A stretch of DNA of 64,000 nt from Metaphire vulgaris (taxonomy: Eukaryota > Annelida > Clitellata > Crassiclitellata > Megascolecidae): NCBI GenBank assembly GCA_018105865.1, contig CM030840.1, positions 5,798,140 to 5,862,139 on the forward strand. Direction: 5' to 3'. The notes below the pieces were generated by a model that was not told the DNA's origin, made no database searches, and saw only the letters and a list, made by a program, of their open reading frames with translations. This document shows positions 1 through 14,700 of this stretch, piece after piece. Positions within the stretch are counted from its first letter, which is position 1. Each line of letters begins with the position of its first letter. Made by a program: the position numbers and the translations under genes.

Positions 1-960
1 ATGTCTGAATCTTACTTGGAAACATTGGTGTTTCTTAACTCCAACTACAAGCTTGGTTAATGAATGGCTGACTACCGGTATGCTGAATGAACATGCAAAA
101 TAACAATGTTTTCTTCTTTGCATTACATTGCAGTTTAACTATTATCACAGGATCACAGGACATGTTTTTAAGGCCTTCCTCAAGTTTTTGGTCTTTTTTA
201 GTCAAGTCTTTGATCCTTGTCCTGGCCTTCATCAAGTCCTTGGTCTGTGTCATGACCTTAAGGGCTTGGTCCTTGTTAACATCTTTCGCAGATTTATATT
301 AACTTATTCAAATTCTTTGTCATCACTTGATTTCCTTACACTTTCTCATTTGGATGCCCCATCTGGTAGATGCCTGGGGCCGGTGGGACACTGGCCCCCT
401 TTGCACACCACTGCAGATAACCTAAACATGTGCCAATGATGTTGCCAATCTTCACTGGTGATCCTCTTAACTGCATTATTGACAATATTAAATATAACAC
501 CATTAAGTATGCAAAGAAACAATTATCGTTACATGATATAAATATGAAATTGCTGGTCATCTACTCGAGATTCAGTAATAAAACTTAACAAGGATGTTGG
601 GTATTTTATGAAAATCACAAAATCTCAGTTCTACATAAACGGGTAAGAATGACTAAATACACTTTGTTTCAGTTTCACCATTATAGCATCGGACAAATAT
701 CAAGTTGTAAACTATTGTAAAAATTGTCCCGAATAACTAAAATATTTGCTAAAATAAAATGCACTTTAAGTGACTACAATTATTATACGTTATGCAGATC
801 AAGTTTACAAACATTCATGATTATATTAAATTACAAAATAGTCAGATTACATTGAAACAACAGCAAGAATGGTCCAACATCAACTGGTGAAATGAAAGCA
901 TCAAAGACTGGACGTTACGAAACTGTGCCAGTGATGGAGCGCATAAACAAGCGTCCTGCT
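1..960. other. 3' flank of the RPTP gene
   Basis: AT-rich sequence downstream of the RPTP stop on the minus strand. It should contain the 3' UTR, but I see no clear minus-strand AATAAA signal close to the stop. Short open frames here show no family pattern. No other gene is supported. Confidence 0.5.
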
Positions 961-1581
961 TCATTTGAAGTTGGAATAAGTGTCGAAACAGGCCATGTAT
1001 TCTGCTGCCATGTCATACAGAAATTGATATTGTTCCTGTAAACATGTTCGACAGCCAGTACAATGTGTCAAATTATATTGCCAGTTCATTATCATTATAA
1101 TATAATAATATAATAATAATAAGTTCATTATCATGAGGCACATAGACACAATGACACATTAAAGATATGAGAAGCAGAGTTCACATACCTAAACACCTTC
1201 TGTACGAGGCAACACTTTGTTATAACGGACTCGGATATAACGTGTTCTTGGTTATATTGTACTACAATGTACGGTCCCGTGCAATGTGCTACCATATAGG
1301 ATGGTACCCACTAAGTAACTTATAATGAAGTTCTACTGTATATAATTGGGGGTTAGATAATTGGGGCAAAAAAACATTCCCACATTATTTCATGGCAGCT
1401 CGGGTTAGATTTAAACCTGCTGTAATTCAGAACCCATATAAAGAATGCAAGTGATTGTCTAATACACATCAAACCAGGACCTAACAAGCATAATAGAACT
1501 TCTATGAACAGATAGAACATTTTCCAAACATATCAACTGTTACATTGAGACCGTCTCAAAATGCTTATGGCATAATACACT

Positions 1582-1631
<50 letters not shown>

Positions 1632-4600
1632 ATCCTCCAACTCTCCCCAACTCTCCCTTCACTCAACATTTTAAAGGAGAGGCTAAAGACTTGGTTATTC
1701 CTCACTAGCTAAGAACTCTAACTCTGTACCGGTAATGTGTTCACGTAGTCCACCTGTGGACAAGTCACCACAATAATCGGAACGTTTACTTACTTACTTA
1801 CTTACACTTACTTACTTACTTATCCAAAGCAAATACATAATATGCAATATCTATAAGCAGCACTCATTATATTTGAAAGACGGATGTTTAATCTGGCATT
1901 ATATAACCATATGTATTGCCATTTAATAGGGGTGCCATTTAATAGGGGTGCAATTTAATGTTGTTGTATTAGTGTCTTGATAAACTTCATATCTTGCTAT
2001 CTTTCTGACATGAACCTTTAACAATCACATGCTTAATTGTCAACCGCCAGAAACTCTACAGCTATATCAATTGCTATATCAATTAGCCTCTGTAACTGCA
2101 AATTCAAAACCCTGGCAAACTTCTAAAGTCGCATAAGATTCTTACGTAATGTGGAATAAGCTGTGAACGGTTGATGCGGGCGTGTTTGACACTCTGGAAA
2201 ACGTCAATGTCTTGTTCCACCTTTAGTCGTTCAACCATGTAACTCACCGCACAAAGAAGACCACTTCGGATAGCACCATCGCTAAGCCACAACATCGTAA
2301 CAGATTATATTAAATGGAGAATGGGTACGTAACTAAATTCTAATTCAACTTCAGGCACTCAAGGGCTAAACTGAAATTCTGTTAACTCACTTACCCATAC
2401 TTATAACAATCGGGGACTTCAAATCACATAAATGAATTTTATTATTCGAGGTAAATATAAGACCAAAATGAACCTTAAAAAGTCTAATAGTTGCTATAAT
2501 ATTTAACTTTTGTGTCTATCCTCTAACGGGCAATGTCCTTCCCTCCACCCAACTTCAACTAGGCCAGTGTATGAGAGCTACGTTTCTCAGGTTTCGTGAA
2601 TAAAAACTGCTGACAGCCTTCTCCTGTCAAATTCATGCAAAACATTTTTGCTTGTCCATTTTATCTACACAAATGATAGAAGAGCATGACAAATCTCAAA
2701 TGACTAATGAGAACAATTTGCAAAGAGTCCCACAATAAGACTAACGAAAATAATGCCTACATGCAGTGAACCACAATCACTGTATTGCCAGATCTCTGCT
2801 GCCACTTTTCTATGGCTAGAAGTAAAGATATCATGGATGACTTTGTTGGAAGAGTCTCCTGCTTTGTCCAGCCTTTGTACTGGAAATGCCGAACAAACAC
2901 TGGCCCATTTGATTCGAGCTGAAATAAGACCAGACAGACTAGAAGCAAATGCTGCAGTTGCCCAAAATTCACATAAGTGTTTAAAGAGTCAAAAATTCTG
3001 ATAATTATTGAATATTAGATTCCTGAAGATAAATATATGATTTAAGACAAAAGTGATTTACAGTCAAATCAAAAGAAAATAGAAAAGGAATAATGTAAGT
3101 TTCAAAGAAAACACTTACATTCAATTATGCTAAAGAATTCAATTGCTTTTATCATTCTCATAGTATTCAACCCCCCACAAAATCCAACCTGCACCTCATC
3201 GTGGTGGGGGTGGCAACGTCCAGCTTACGGTGATGACTGTTGAAGGCTATACCATCAGTGGAGAAGGTGTAAAAACCGAAGTACCACCAGGCGCCACGCG
3301 AGGTGGGCAGGCTTCGTGAGGAACCAAATAGCTGGACTGCTAACGCAGGCTCTGGTCACAGACAGACTAGAGAAGGAACTCGGATGTTAAACCGGGGCAG
3401 ATGGAGCTCGCTAAGCCTCTTTAGGCATGTCCGTCAGGAGAAGGAACTCCCAAACTCAAACCATTGGGGAAGGCAACGGATACCACCCCAATTATAGTCC
3501 CAAGTAGTTCTTAATGGAAAGTCAGTTATATGTTAGCAGTAACGACGTCAACGGGTCTGCACACCTTGTGGGCAGAGTCGCGTCCGCAGTGGAACAGGCG
3601 AGGATTCCAAGGTCGTAATCAGCGAAACCCTTGCAAACGAGCAAAACAGAAACATCGAGAGAGAATTGGGACATGGAATGTCTGTACTATGTTAAGACCA
3701 GGAAATTGGCAAATGTAATATTAGAAATGAAAAGGTTGAAATTTGGAATCCTGGGCTTATCAGAAGTCAGATGGAAAAGCAATGGTGATTTTATGAGTGA
3801 GGGAGTAAGAGTTATTCATACAGGTGGACGAAATGGACAAAGTGGAGTAGCTATACTTCTCAACAAAGACTTTGCTAACAGTGTAACAAATGTGGAGCAA
3901 ATTGAGGATAGACTACTAGCAGTGGAAATCAAAGCATCACCAGTTGATATGGTTGTGATACAGGTATACATGCCAACATCAGCGCATGAGGATGAAGAAG
4001 TAGACCTAATGTATGAAAAAATTGAGGAATACCTAGGAAAAATAAAAGGCACGAGCCATGTGATTGTAATGGGTGATTGGAATGCCACAGTTGGAGAGGG
4101 AAAAGAAGAATGGTGCATTGGACCATATGGGTTGGGTGTTAGAAACAGCAGAGGAAAAGAACTAGTTGAATTCTGCAAGCGCCAACAGTTAATAGTAACA
4201 AACACTTGGTTTAACCATCCAAAAGAAGGAGGTATACATGGAAAATGCCAGGTGATAGATCAAGACACCAGATTGATTACATCATGGTTAGAAAGAGATA
4301 CCGGAACAGTGTAAAGAATGCCTGTGCCTACCCAGGAGCAGATGCAGACACGGACCATAACCTGGTGGGCATAAACATGGAATTAAACCTCAAATTAATC
4401 AGGAAAAGGAAAATGATAAAGAAGAAATGGAATAGAGAAGCAATTAAGGAAAAGGACAGGTACTATCGAAAGGCATAGAAAAACGAATTGAGCAAACAAG
4501 TGGAAATAAAACGATTGAGGAACGCTGGCAGAAACTAAAGGACATTATGTCAGAAGAGGCAATAAAAACATTAGGCTACAAAGAAGGAGAATGTGCAAAG

Positions 4601-7600
4601 AAACCATGGATTACATCAGAAATGATCAAGCTCATGGAGGAGAGGAGGCATTGGAAACATCAAACTACAGAGAAAGCAAAGAAGGAATACAGAAGACTAA
4701 ATAATAAATTACGGAAAACAACAGACAGTGCAAGAGAGAAATGGTGGGAGGAACAGTGCAAAGAAATAGAAGACATGCAATGTAGAGGAAGATATGATCA
4801 AGTATATAAAAGGGTAAAAAGACTGACAAAGAAATCGGGAAGAGGAGGAAGTGGTAATACAATTAAAGATAAAGAAGGAAAACTGTTAACTGATCATGAA
4901 ACTGTGAAGAAAAGGTGGAAAGAGTACATTGAAGAGCTTTACATGAAAGATAATAGACCCATAGACCTAGGTGAAAAAGAATATAATGAAGAGCTGGAGG
5001 ATAAAGGACCAGACATAATAGAAGAAGAAATAACAAAGGCCATAGAAGAAATGGAAAACAACAAGGCAGAAGGAGTTGACAACATACCCAGTGAAATGCT
5101 AAAATCACTCGGAGAGAAGGGAAGGAAGGTACTATATCAAATTTGTCATGACATTTATGCAACTGGGATATGGCCAGAAGACTTCCTACAGACAGTTATG
5201 ATTCCTGTAGAGAAGAAATTGAATGCAGTAAATTGTGAGGAATTTAGAATGATCAGCTTGGTTAGTCATGCAGCCAAAATTGTTCTGAAAATTCTCACCA
5301 AAAGAATACAGGCAAAAGTTGATAGCATCCACTTCCTTGGCAATGATCAATTTGGATTTAGAAGAGGGATGGGGACTAGGGATGCCATTGGATCTTTAAG
5401 AGTACTAAGTGAAAGAAGTATACAACATGGCAAGGATGTCTACATATGCTTTGTAGACTATGAGAAGGCCTTTGATAGAGTGGACTGGGTTAAGTTAATG
5501 AGGGCATTGCGAAGACTTGGAGTGGATTGGAGAGAAAGACGGCTAATCGGTAATCTCTACATGGGACAAGCAGTGAGAATAAGAATAGAAGGAGACATGA
5601 CAGAACCGGGAAAGATTGGAAGAGGGGTAAGACAGGGATGCCCGCTGTCACCACTGCTATTCAATATATACATCAAGAACTGATCAAAGAAGCACTAGAG
5701 GAGTTGGATGAAGGAATCAAAGTAGGAGGAGTATTGGTACCAGCATTGCGATTTGCAGACGATCAGGCTATGTTAGCAAACAAAGAAAAAGCCTTACAAA
5801 ACATCATGGATAGACTGGCCTTCGTATCCGAAGAATATGGTATGAGGATTAACATCAAAAGACGAAAGTGATGGTCATCAGTAAAGAGCAAGGAAAGGAG
5901 GCAAACATCACAATCTATGGACAGAAGGTAGAACAAGTGAAACAATTCTGCTACCTTGGCAGCCTTATCACGGAAGATGCCAGATGTCAAAGCGAAATAA
6001 GAAGGAGAATTGCAATGGGAAAGGAAGCATTCTACCAAAGGAAGGAAATAATGAGGAGTAATCTCGATAAAGGGCTAAAGAAGAGAATGATTAAAACACT
6101 GATATGGAGTGTGGTGTTATATGGCTCAGAGACATGGACGATGAGAAAAGACGACATCAGAAGACTGGAGGCGTTCGAGATGTGGATATGGAGGCGAATG
6201 GAAAGAATAAGCTGGACTCAACATATATCCAATAAAGAAGTCCTAGATATCGTGGAAGAGAAAAAGACAATAATACAAACAATAAAACAAAGGCAAAGGA
6301 ACTGGATGGGCCACATTTTAAGAGGAGAATCGTTGTTCAAAACAATACTGGAAGGGCACATGGGGGGGAAAATAAACAGAGGAAGACCACGTACATCACT
6401 ACTGCACTGGATGATGCCAAAAGACGGATACAAAGGATTAAAGACCCAAGCTGCTGACAGAGATAGATGGCGCCAATGGGAACCAGGACCTGCTTCCGGG
6501 CAGAGAACTTAAAGAATAGTATTCAAAGTGCTTGACATATGGTACTTGCAAAAATCATTTAATTTACCACCAATTTAAAATTGAAATCTGACTGATCTAC
6601 ACTTCTGTATGGACAATTTTTGTCAACAAACTACTTTTAGCAGTACTGACAGTTTCAAATATGAACAAGTATGAACAACAAGCTAAAGCTCATACCAAAA
6701 CTGAAAAACACATAACACTGCTCAATGTACAAGATTATACTTACACGTTTGCTGTATGTTATTGTAAAATCTCGGACAGTAAAACTTGGATTTGACTCGT
6801 CTGCTGTAACCGCATCAACAGTAAAAGGCCCAAATGTCAAACTACCAGCCTCCAGTGGATAATAATGTCCAATTGTCTGGAAAGAGACAGACCACTACAT
6901 TGCATTTAATTAACTTGTCATTCAGCCAACATCACAGCATCCACGTAAGTAAAACATGCCATAGGGCATAGGCATCATGATAGTGAGGGGCATAGATTTT
7001 GATTGACTAAATGTCTAAAGTGGCTCAATTCACTCCAAAATAGAAGTAATGCCTCTGGATAAATGCCTGGGGGTCCAAGGGATCAAAGGAATTACAAAAC
7101 TGTCTTACATCTTCAAATGCATCAATATACTATATACTTACTACATACTATATACTTACTACCTATATGGCTGACAGCATTGATAATAATTCATTGATCC
7201 ATTGCCCGTTAATCAAGCAATTAATTCATATAGGTAAACTTCTAATAGTAAATATAGGCAAACTTCCCATAGTAATGGTACATCATTCATTCACTCACTG
7301 GTTGACTGCTTTATACAGACGCTACTGTTTAGCTCTTTGGCTGCCATGTTGTTTTCACAGAATTTACCCCTCTACAGTTCCCCAAAATGCTTTAAATCAA
7401 ATATCACAGCAATATTTACAATGCATATGTCATTTGAAAGGGTTTTTGATTATCTACAAAAATATCAAAAGAAAAATGTAACATTTGCAATTACATTCTT
7501 CACATTTCATGAGAAGATATAAAAATTAAAAAATTAAAATTGGACTTTGATGGACTTTGAAGTTCATACAAAATTTTGTCTGCAACAAGACAGTGTAAGT

Positions 7601-9238
7601 AAGCTGTCTTAAACATGTACACATATGCAAAAGACATTCTAAAACTTATATATAGACGTATAAATGTCATATTCTAGTTTACAAAAGATTTTGTGTTAAA
7701 GAGCTCAAAGCAATTATGACATATGTATTTTTGGCACTTGTCAAAAAGTTCCTAAAAAGTTTTGTTAACAAGAAGACGTTATTAGCAAACTATCTGAAAC
7801 ATGTACACATATGTAATAGACATTAAAATTTATATAAACTGTGATATTCTAGTTTAGAAAGGATCCTGTGTGTAAGGTGTCAAAGCAATTATGACATACA
7901 TATTTTTGACACATGTCACAAAAGTTCACAGACTTGGTTTTTTGTGCCGCCAAGCAGAATTTTTTCATTTTCTTTGCCATCAGGCCTCAAAATTCCCTTG
8001 TCATCAAACTTACCATTTTTTATTGCTTACAAAACTCCATTAGTTGAATAAAACTTCTGCCCTTGTGTATAGAAGGGTATTTAAAATTTAAATCCCAAAA
8101 GGACCGCAAATCTCACCAACAAATCGATATATTTTCGCAGTCAAACTCACGAAATAAACCGTTTTCACATGTTTTAGAAGCAAAAGCATGTTGGCTTCCA
8201 TTAGAATAACCCTAGATCCTAAATATAGTGGTCTATATTTAGAATTGGGTGCGTTTTTGTTGTGCGGTCGAAAACGACCGCAATGGAGGCGGAAGAGTTA
8301 ATAGGCACAATAAAGGACTCTGTCTTACTGAGTCCAAAGGATCAAAGTCATCCATCATAACGATTGTATGACAAGAGTGGTCTGCAATCATTGCCCAGAA
8401 GTCAACCACGGTCGATGGCAGTGGTGTCTGTGTTATGATGAAAGCATCCCTTTGTTTGTAGCCCTAAGTCATAAAAATTTCATTCAATACCAATTGAAAT
8501 TTAAAAGTATTTGACTACGAATGAAATAAAAATCTCTGATTTTACAAAAGTTACTGATCACAATAGCACAATTTAAGAAATTGCACAATTACACAATAGT
8601 GATTGCCTTAAATTAGTGCTGTGCTTTAATTGCAATTATTATGAAGCACAGTAACATAGCCATCAGCCAATACCAGAAGCGCTAGTCAGCAGTCAACTAT
8701 ACTATCTGGTGAACAAGTGCATTTTTAGGTCCTTAGCTTAGCAAATGTCTCTGGAGAAGTAAACCAGGTCAGCGCATCAGGGAGTGCATTCCACAGAAGT
8801 GGGTTTCCTGAGAGGCATTCTGTTTATAGACATGTATCATCAGCATATTCTCCATCATCTATATTTCCTGGCTTTGGAGATGTTGCAAACCCAATTGTAC
8901 TCTCAATCGATCTCATGATGTAATCTAATATAATGTTGGAGAGTATTGGAGATAGGATACATCCTTGTATAAATCCTGTTTTTGGAGTTTTCACCACTCA
9001 GTTTCTTGTCCGTCAATTCTGCATCAAAACTAAAACTGTGCTGGATTATTTTGGCTTGAATGCCATATTTCCCCAGGAGTTTCAATGCTCCATCTCTCCA
9101 GATAGAGTCATGCCAGTCTGTGATTACTATTATGATATGTTGTTATTTACCGATTTCGAAATAATTTTAAAAAACTCAATCAAGCAAGCAATCAATTAAT
9201 TATTCAATCAATCATTGAACAGCACTACCTTAAATACA

Positions 9239-9282
<44 letters not shown>

Positions 9283-9831
9283 TCTTGCTCTCTGCCAACT
9301 CTTTAGTGGCAATAGCTAGACACAAAATGTTTCCAAGAAGTTCTATCTTCAGTTATTCATCTTCCTTCTACAATTGAAATTCCTTTAATGTTCATATCTT
9401 CTCTGATGTTGTCTATCCACTTTTTCCGGGGTCTTCCTCTTCCTTTATTTCCATCTATTTGAGTGTAGAGTGCCTTGTATGGCAGTCTCCTTTGATCCAT
9501 TCTGTTGACATGTCCATACCAGTTGAGTCCATACCAGTGGAGTCTTTTTCTTCTAATTTTGTCGATAATTGTATCCTTTAGGTTGAGATGTTGTCTAATG
9601 TCTTCACTACTTATCTTTTGCAGCCGAGCTACTCCAAGGATTCTCCGTAAGCACGCCATTTCGGCCACCAGTAGCCTCCTTTCGCCTGTTTCTTTCATGC
9701 TCCATGTTTTTGCTCCATATATAATTTGTGGTACTACTATGGAGTTGTATATTGTGACTTTTGTGCTTATGTTTATGCCCTTGCTGCTCCAGATTTTCAT
9801 AATCTCCCCATCGTTTGCAGTCCTTGTCTTG

Positions 9832-9862
<31 letters not shown>

Positions 9863-11749
9863 TGTTATGGCTGCCCACGCGTGTTGTACGCGCTTGCGAA
9901 TCGTTGCCGGTTTTTTGGTATTCATTGATGTTTTGTGCCTGAATTCATGGTCGGGTGCAAGGATTCGAGATTCGTCCGTCAGTTTTCCGAAGACTTTCTA
10001 ACAGTCCACATCTTTTCCTGTCGTTCTCAACATTCTAGTCGGTTGTCGTCATTTATTGGGTCATTCGTCAATGGTGGCCATTGATGTAGCGCCATGTTGC
10101 TACTTGGCGTGGATGCGATTGACTGCCGTTCTGGATGTCGCTTCCATCTTCGTGAGAACTGCGTTCGCTCGCCGGATTCTGAGGAGTATTTTGCAGTCCT
10201 GTACTTTTCCATGTCGTTCTGGAGTTTCCAGTCGATCATTTGCCCGTTGAGAATCTGCCAATGTCAGCCGTTTTAATCGGTTGCTGCATGAAATTCAATG
10301 AAACAGCGATTGACTGCCGCTCTGGACATCGCTGGAATCTCCATCTTTGTTGGTCTTGTCAATCTCGGGAACAAAATATTCTCTCGCAGAAGACTGCTTC
10401 TTCGGATTTTGCCGGTGGATGCTACCGGACGAAGATTTCCTACTTTCAACTTGCGGTTTCTAAACACCTACTTCCGTTACTCATTGATGTGTCAATGTTG
10501 CTGAACTGTTACTTGGAAGGACCACTTCTCACTTTACAACACAATGTAGGAATAGCAGGATTATTGCCAGGAAATTGGAGGGTTGCAGGTTTGAATCTGA
10601 CCCTCACCACTGCATAGCAACCAAGTTGCTCACTTCTAATTGTCTGCAAGGAAGGCAAAGGGAAATCATATAAACTCAAGGAGGGAGGGGAAAGCCAACT
10701 GGACCAGCCTTAGGGCAGAGAACTCACCATCACTATCACCAAAATATGATTTCCGTGTTGTTAAATTTCATAACCGAATTTAGGTAAACTGTAAAAAAAG
10801 AATAGGTTAGCAACGACACAGCTCTGCCAAGGAATTTACCCCTTTAACGGACCTTTACTTATAACGTTATGTAAAATGGACGAGTTAACTCTGGGCAACT
10901 GTTAACGGGGAATGCTTATATGATAAGTTTCAAAATATTTACTATCTGACTCACATCTGTGTATATGGCATTGATGTAGTCAGACGAACCACTAATGTAT
11001 GATCTCAGATAGGGCCGAGACAGTCGACTAACTGTAAAATCCAACAAATGCCATTCATCATGTTCATATCAAATTATCAGATACAGTGATGCCAAGATTT
11101 ATACAATATAAATCACGTACTATTCAATCGACTTACACAAAATAGGCAAATAAGAAAATATAAATGGATTAATCAAGACAACTGTTTCAAGCACATTTCA
11201 CAATTTTCTTACAATTTAAAGAATGAAGCAAATTTCTGTTAGTCTGAATACTTGCAGTTCATTTCTTAGCAAATAAACAATTGCATACTGTATTCTTATA
11301 TTGCATCCTACAGTGTTACATGGATGACCTCAATATAACTTTGCTGTTTTGTAGGACACAGTCCAATAACACTGTAATAATTTTTCATGCTAATTCAATG
11401 TGCACTGTAATGGTGCTTAGTGCATTACTGTACTATGCTCTTATTTCAGACTAGTTTCTTGTTTGGCAAGCTCGACAGGAAAGCTTCGCCCTTTTGCCCA
11501 CGCCTTTGTCATAGCGATGAAACAATTACAACATTAAATCACCTCACCAAACTCCGCCCAGCATTATGGTACGCCACACACTCACACATGCGTTTGTGTG
11601 AGTGCACACACATGGAAATAACATATATATTTCAGCATTTGCATACCAGGCACAATGTCTCTGAAGCGATTTTTGTTAACATTCTCAGCACTCCAAGCAT
11701 CCAGTTTACTCATATCCGTTGGAGCTGGAAGGACCATTGTTCCCAAAAG
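961..11749 (-). CDS. RPTP exons: second phosphatase domain D2, probably inactive, and C-terminus
   Basis: Exons 11749-11647, 11031-10955, 8463-8329, 6876-6745, 2918-2761, 2281-2146 and 1035-961 encode D2. It opens with [20 protein letters not shown] and [10 protein letters not shown], then [59 protein letters not shown] and HCIDGAIRSG, and ends [13 protein letters not shown] with a TGA stop at 963-961. The P-loop keeps Cys and Arg (C-x5-R). The WPD position is W-T-K, so the catalytic acid is lost, and the D1 H-S-R-V motif is altered. In known RPTPs D2 is mostly regulatory; this one fits that role. It directly follows D1 in phase 0. Confidence 0.92.
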
Positions 11750-14700
11750 CTAAAAAGTCAAACACTAAATATGACCTAACCCTGCTCTATCTCAATTGAC
11801 AGTAGAATTCTATAACTCAAGTGATTCTGGAAACACAGCAAAAATAAAACACCAGTTAAAGACAAATAACAGAAGCACTACTTAAAAATAAACTAAAGAA
11901 TCACACCATAACTGCTGCCAGAAATGCCAGAATTTTATGCTTGAATATGGTTTATGCGTGCTGTTTCAGTAGTTGAACACAGAATTTTTTCTATGTTTTA
12001 AAGTTTACTAGTAATTTACAACAAACATTATTTTAATACATAGAATATTTTCTGTGTGTTAAGCATTGGCTTCAATATCTTACATCAAATTCATCTTTAA
12101 GAAAGGACTGTCCGGTCTGTCCATTGATGGCCTGTAGGTTGGAGTATTTCCTTTGGAACTCGACACAAGGAATTGAAGTGTCACCGCTCTTAAGTGCTTC
12201 GAGTAGAGCATCATACACAAATATGTATTGCTCCTATGACACAATATACAGGTAAAATTTTCAATATGGCACATACCACAGCTAAATCAAGAGCAATAGG
12301 GCCAATGTATTACAAAGGGAAACAAATATTAGGAATGAGAAAGGATAAAAATAACAATTATGGTAAATAAAATGTCATTTATTTTGTGGTTTGTTGAAGT
12401 CAAAATCAATGCTTTAGATAAGAAAAGCAAATTATATCTTCTTGTAGCTAAGCTAATATGAAACACCCTTATAAAGAAATCATAATTCACTTGTTGTCAT
12501 ATACTAGTAGCTCAATAGGCTGTCAACCTACCAGAGTTTGCACCATGTTAACTCGATTATTTCTCATCTGTTTCACGCAGTTGAAAATGTCGACTTTGCC
12601 CTCTGCTTTGGCCTCGTCAAGGAGGTTGTCGAGGGCAATAAATGTCCCTGACCGACCGACCCCTGCGCTGCAGTGGACAATCGTAGGCCCAGCAGATGGG
12701 TCATCGTAGCTCCGCACTTTCTTCCTGAATGCAAGAAGAGAGGTCGGATACATCGGAACCCCGTGATCGGGCCAAGTGGTGAAGTGAAACTGGCGAACAG
12801 TTCTCGACTCGCTTCCCTACAAACAAACAGACATTAGCACTAAATCAACGTGCAGCAAACATATGATTTTATAACAAATCAGATGATGTTAAGAGTGGTT
12901 GGCATTCCTTTTATCCAGATTCATATATACGATCTGTCGTTGCTCATGCTTCATGGCATGCTGTCTAATGCCCCAAGTGATGCGTACAATCGCGTACATG
13001 CATTATATTCAAAGTCCCAAGTCAAGTTCAAGCCTCAACTTTGAAACCTGAAGTCTGAAAGTAACCTATAAGATAAGATGGAGGCTTCGGCAACAATAAG
13101 TAGAGGTTGAAAAATTATGTAAACAAATTGCAAAAGGAAAACGCAACAGTTTCAGTTTCATCAAAACAAGTCACAGAAGTAACACAAGTCTGAGTTAAGT
13201 GACATGATTTGCATCAACGTGTAGCTTCCTCTTGCACAGCAATGCAGAATTTAATGCTAAATGTTCAAGCAAATGACCAGCCTTACGACACAAAATTAGT
13301 CGTCAACATCATATCACTTACATGTCACATGCTTGTAATTTAATCCTTTGGCCATGGGGATTTGTATAACCAATAAGTTATGAAACCGGAAAGCCGGTCT
13401 TACGGGGCCATATGGCTAATGTTACATACCCTATTGAGAATAAATGTTCGGATTTTGAAGTCGGCAAACTGTTCCAACTCGACCATCGTCACCTGAATGT
13501 CACCATAGAATTTGGGATTTTCCTGCTCTGGTTTTTTGGGATTGTCCTGCTCCGGCCAGTATTGTTCACATTTGTGCTGAAGAATTATAAACATGCCACT
13601 TACAGACAAGGTAAACATCAAGGCATGAAGTGGATTCCACATTATCTGCACAATTTAGAACATTATTTAGTAAGGCTGAGAAACATACAAGGAGAAGCTG
13701 AAAACCTCTAAAAAAAACCCAGTACATTACACCAGGACAGTTATTCACCAAGTACAGCGAAAATGTTCAAGTGTTAGATATTTTCAGTGAATTTATTTTT
13801 GAAAGGAAGCCTGAAATTTGCAGAAAACAAAATAAAATTTTGGCTACATTAGAACTATCATTCACTATTTTGAGTTTGATTCATAAAGGTCAAAAAAATC
13901 TAAAAATTGAACAAAACCACAACACAAAAAAACAAAATCCTGTCATCAAAAGAAATATCTCATTATCACCTAAGCTGTCAAATAGCTACTGAAGGATGCC
14001 TTAAGACTTAGTTCAAGCTTAGAAAAAATGTAGTTTTTGTTCACCCGCCCATCTTCCATCAAGTTTGCAACCATTACAATCTTTGTAGAAAGTAGCTGCC
14101 ATGTCATTCGCCAAATATCATTTAGAGTCCATTTATTTGGTCCTAAAAATAATTGTCAATTGAAAACATCTAGAAGCAAATATAATCTATATAAAAGATA
14201 ATTACTACAGAGAAAACAGCATCATAATGATCATTCTAGTTACATGGTATGGTAAGGAAGAAATATTATTAGAAAGCATCTGAAATCAGTAAATCATTTG
14301 CAATATAAATGACCTTTGAAAGAGAGAAATTCTTAAGAACATTTTACATACCCTGTGCTGCAACAAAAGCTTTTGGTTTCTTGTAACTCTAACAGAAAAA
14401 AAACATTCCCACTTGAAGATGAAATTGGCATATAAGTTATTCAATCATTAAGGTATAAAAGGCTATGCCTGCCGGCTGATTTCTGGAACTTGGAACAACC
14501 AACTTAATATAATAGCATAGTATCCAAAACAATTTCAGTCAAGTTAAAGACATACCGTATCACTTTCAACCTAATGTATCATTATATTTGGATAAAGAAA
14601 TAATTTTAAAAATAAATGTTAAAAGCTTTCCAACTTATACTAATTACCGTCCCTCAAACTGTCAAATCATTCCAGTCAATAATTATAAGCAGCTAATGCA

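Noticed and set aside
9240..9282. CRISPR-like direct repeats
   Set aside because: Plain trinucleotide microsatellite in a eukaryotic genome.
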